This document shows, piece after piece, positions 4,988 through 6,132 of a DNA stretch of 6,132 nucleotides. This stretch comes from Acidobacteriota bacterium (GTDB lineage Bacteria; Acidobacteriota; Terriglobia; Terriglobales; Acidobacteriaceae). The notes beneath the pieces are model-generated. The model saw only the letters and a list, made by a program, of their open reading frames with translations. It was not told where the DNA came from and ran no database searches. The first letter of the stretch is position 1, and each line of letters begins with the position of its first letter. The DNA lies in the NCBI GenBank assembly GCA_003225595.1, contig QIAR01000571.1, positions 282 to 6,413 on the forward strand, written 5' to 3'. The position numbers and the translations under genes are program-made.

Positions 4988-5038
4988 CCGGCGCTGTCTC
5001 CTGGCGAAATCAAAAAAATCTATGCAGGTGATTTGTAA
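4988..5038 (+). pseudogene. Possible C-terminal remnant of a LamG-like domain
   Basis: The last 16 codons of a plus-strand frame read PALSPGEIKKIYAGDL and stop at 5036-5038. The pattern ALSPxEIxxIYxxG is typical of the extreme C-terminus of bacterial LamG / concanavalin-like jelly-roll domains. The residues upstream, which include the translation of the 13-bp repeats, do not look like the rest of such a domain, so at most a tail fragment survives. The match is short and may be coincidental. Confidence 0.25.
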
Positions 5039-5045
5039 AGCGTAG

Positions 5046-5082
5046 ATCCTTCGCGGCCTGAAAGGCCCAATCAGGATGACAG
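5046..5082. repeat. REP-like dispersed palindrome (GATCCTTCGC...AGGATGACA)
   Basis: ATCCT (5046-5050) and AGGAT (5073-5077) enclose an inner perfect stem GGCCT (5055-5059) / AGGCC (5063-5067) with a three-base loop. The flanks AGATCCTTCGC and AGGATGACAG match the widespread 'GATCCTTCGCTTCGCTCAGGATGACA' element seen between genes in many environmental bacteria. The centre differs here. It lies in the spacer between two convergent genes, the usual position for such elements. Confidence 0.6.
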
Positions 5083-5202
5083 CCTCTCAAAATATGACGC
5101 GCATTAACGGGACGCGACACTGGCAATGCCGTGACTCTACTAGAAGAAGACGGCTTCCGGCTTGTGGTCAGCCTTTCGAGTGTGTCTGATAAAGGGATCT
5201 CG

Positions 5203-5217
5203 CCGAGCGGTGCTCGG
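5203..5217 (-). terminator. Hairpin just after the histidine kinase stop
   Basis: CCGAGC (5203-5208) pairs with GCTCGG (5212-5217) over a three-base loop. On the minus strand it begins 6 bases after the kinase stop codon. This GC-rich stem is well placed to end the transcript, but the following bases (CGAGATCCCTTTATC) lack a continuous T-run, so it may be a weak terminator or a 3'-protecting structure. Confidence 0.45.
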
Positions 5218-5223
5218 ACTCTC

Positions 5224-6132
5224 CTATGCCGAATTCGTGGCGTCTAGGGTACTCCGAACGGTCCGATTCAGAGTTTGCGGAGTGCAAGGCTTTTGCAGCA
5301 AGATGGCCCCTTCTTGAAACTTGGAATTCAACGAGGCTAGCTCCGCTGTGTGACCGGTCATGAAGATCACCGGGAGATGGGGCCTGATGGCACACATCTG
5401 AGAGTGAGCTTCCGGTCCGCTTAAGAAAGGCATCACAACGTCCAAAACAACCAACCGAATCTCTTCCGAGTTGGCTTTGAACATACGCACAGCCTCCTGC
5501 CCATTACTCGCGAGAATTACACTATAGCCTTGGGATGCCAAGGTCGTGCGAACGAGTTCCCTAAGTCCGTCGTGATCTTCGGCCACAAGAACGGTTTCCG
5601 TGCCGCCTTTCTGCGCGTCTTCGCTCGTCGCTAACCCAATCTCTCCAGGCGGGCCAGAACTGGCCGGAAGATAGACCTGAAAGGTCGTTCCTTGTCCTGG
5701 CTCGCTGTACACATTCATGAAGCCACCGTGCTGCTTCACAACGCCGTACACGGTCGCCAATCCCAGCCCGGTCCCTCTGCCCATTTCCTTCGTGGTGAAA
5801 AATGGCTCGAAGATTCGGTCAAGGGTTGCCGCATCCATTCCCACGCCTGTGTCGGAAACGGAGAGCAAGACATATCTGCCGGGCTGGCCACGGGAATGAG
5901 TCCCACGAAAGTCCTCTCCGATCTCGACGTTTTGGGTCTCAATGACGATGCGTCCGCCCTGCGGCATGGCATCTCGCGCATTCAGACAAAGATTCATGAG
6001 CACTTGTTCGATCTGCGTGGGATCCGCCATCGTCATCTGGAGGTCCGGTGCGAGGGCGAGCTTCAATTCGGTCTGCTCTCCTATGGCAGTGTTGAGGAGA
6101 CCCGTCGTTTCCGACACCAAACCATTCAGGTT
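5224..6132 (-). CDS. Hybrid sensor histidine kinase, C-terminal part (HATPase plus receiver)
   Basis: The frame is open through the right edge of the window, so the 5' end is missing; 302 residues are visible. Counting from the edge, residues 1-160 are the HATPase_c domain: N box with Asn47, Asn51 and Asp54 (NLCLNARDA), G1 box DTGVGM at 94-99, F box FEPFFTTK at 108-115 and G2 box GRGTGLGL at 118-125. After a short linker, residues 180-302 form a receiver domain with acidic pair Glu185-Asp186, phospho-acceptor Asp231 (VVLDVVMP), Thr259 and Lys281 (QKPC). All key residues are present, so both domains should work. The phosphorylated His, DHp helices and sensor domains lie outside. The start NLNGLVSE... 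matches the part of such kinases immediately before HATPase_c. In this architecture the kinase may pass phosphate to its own receiver. The leucine codon TTG at 6120 is internal and not a start. A hairpin follows the stop. Confidence 0.95.
   Translation of the reverse strand, partial: NLNGLVSETTGLLNTAIGEQTELKLALAPDLQMTMADPTQIEQVLMNLCLNARDAMPQGGRIVIETQNVEIGEDFRGTHSRGQPGRYVLLSVSDTGVGMDAATLDRIFEPFFTTKEMGRGTGLGLATVYGVVKQHGGFMNVYSEPGQGTTFQVYLPASSGPPGEIGLATSEDAQKGGTETVLVAEDHDGLRELVRTTLASQGYSVILASNGQEAVRMFKANSEEIRLVVLDVVMPFLSGPEAHSQMCAIRPHLPVIFMTGHTAELASLNSKFQEGAILLQKPCTPQTLNRTVRSTLDATNSA

Overview
The window looks like bacterial chromosome of moderate-to-high GC, most plausibly from an Acidobacteria-like soil lineage. 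This is inferred from the style of the genes, not from a marker gene. The clues are the start of a PknB-type kinase written GQTISHYRIIERLGGGG, an exported Asp-box (sialidase-fold) protein, a histidine kinase-receiver hybrid, and a dispersed palindrome of the 'GATCCTTCGC...AGGATGACA' type. There is no rRNA, tRNA, CRISPR array, transposase or complete mobile element.

Layout, left to right. Positions 1-250 hold a promoter and the first ~28 codons of a Ser/Thr kinase whose reading then becomes unrelated sequence and stops: a gene remnant. About 430 bases without a recognisable gene follow. A strongly initiated gene (694-2193, +) encodes an exported six-Asp-box beta-propeller protein. Just behind it, a 17-codon ORF (2224-2277, +) has an excellent Shine-Dalgarno site folded into a hairpin. 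A hairpin-rich spacer ends in a T-tract terminator at 2582-2602. Two minus-strand genes come next: an unrecognised four-cysteine zinc-ribbon-like protein that starts at TTG (2601-2981), and upstream of it a two-CBS-domain protein (3189-3644). A large imperfect hairpin (3133-3166) lies between them.

Positions 3645-4133 form a divergent intergenic region with CBS leader hairpins, a probable response-regulator fragment (4009-4104) and a hairpin that runs into the leader of the next gene. A complete HAD phosphatase-like gene (4134-4820, +) follows. The spacer 4821-5223 carries three 13-bp repeats, a possible LamG-like C-terminal remnant and a REP-like palindrome. The right end (5224-6132, -) is the C-terminal part of a hybrid histidine kinase with a receiver domain; its 5' end lies outside the window.

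No pathway links these genes. The CBS protein (nucleotide-type ligand sensing), the hybrid kinase and the kinase and receiver remnants are all signalling parts, while the propeller protein is exported and the HAD enzyme is metabolic or housekeeping. The least familiar element is the zinc-ribbon-like protein with two layers of internal duplication. The second recurring theme is the number of truncated gene ends and palindromes between intact genes. I do not see a clearly new multi-gene system.
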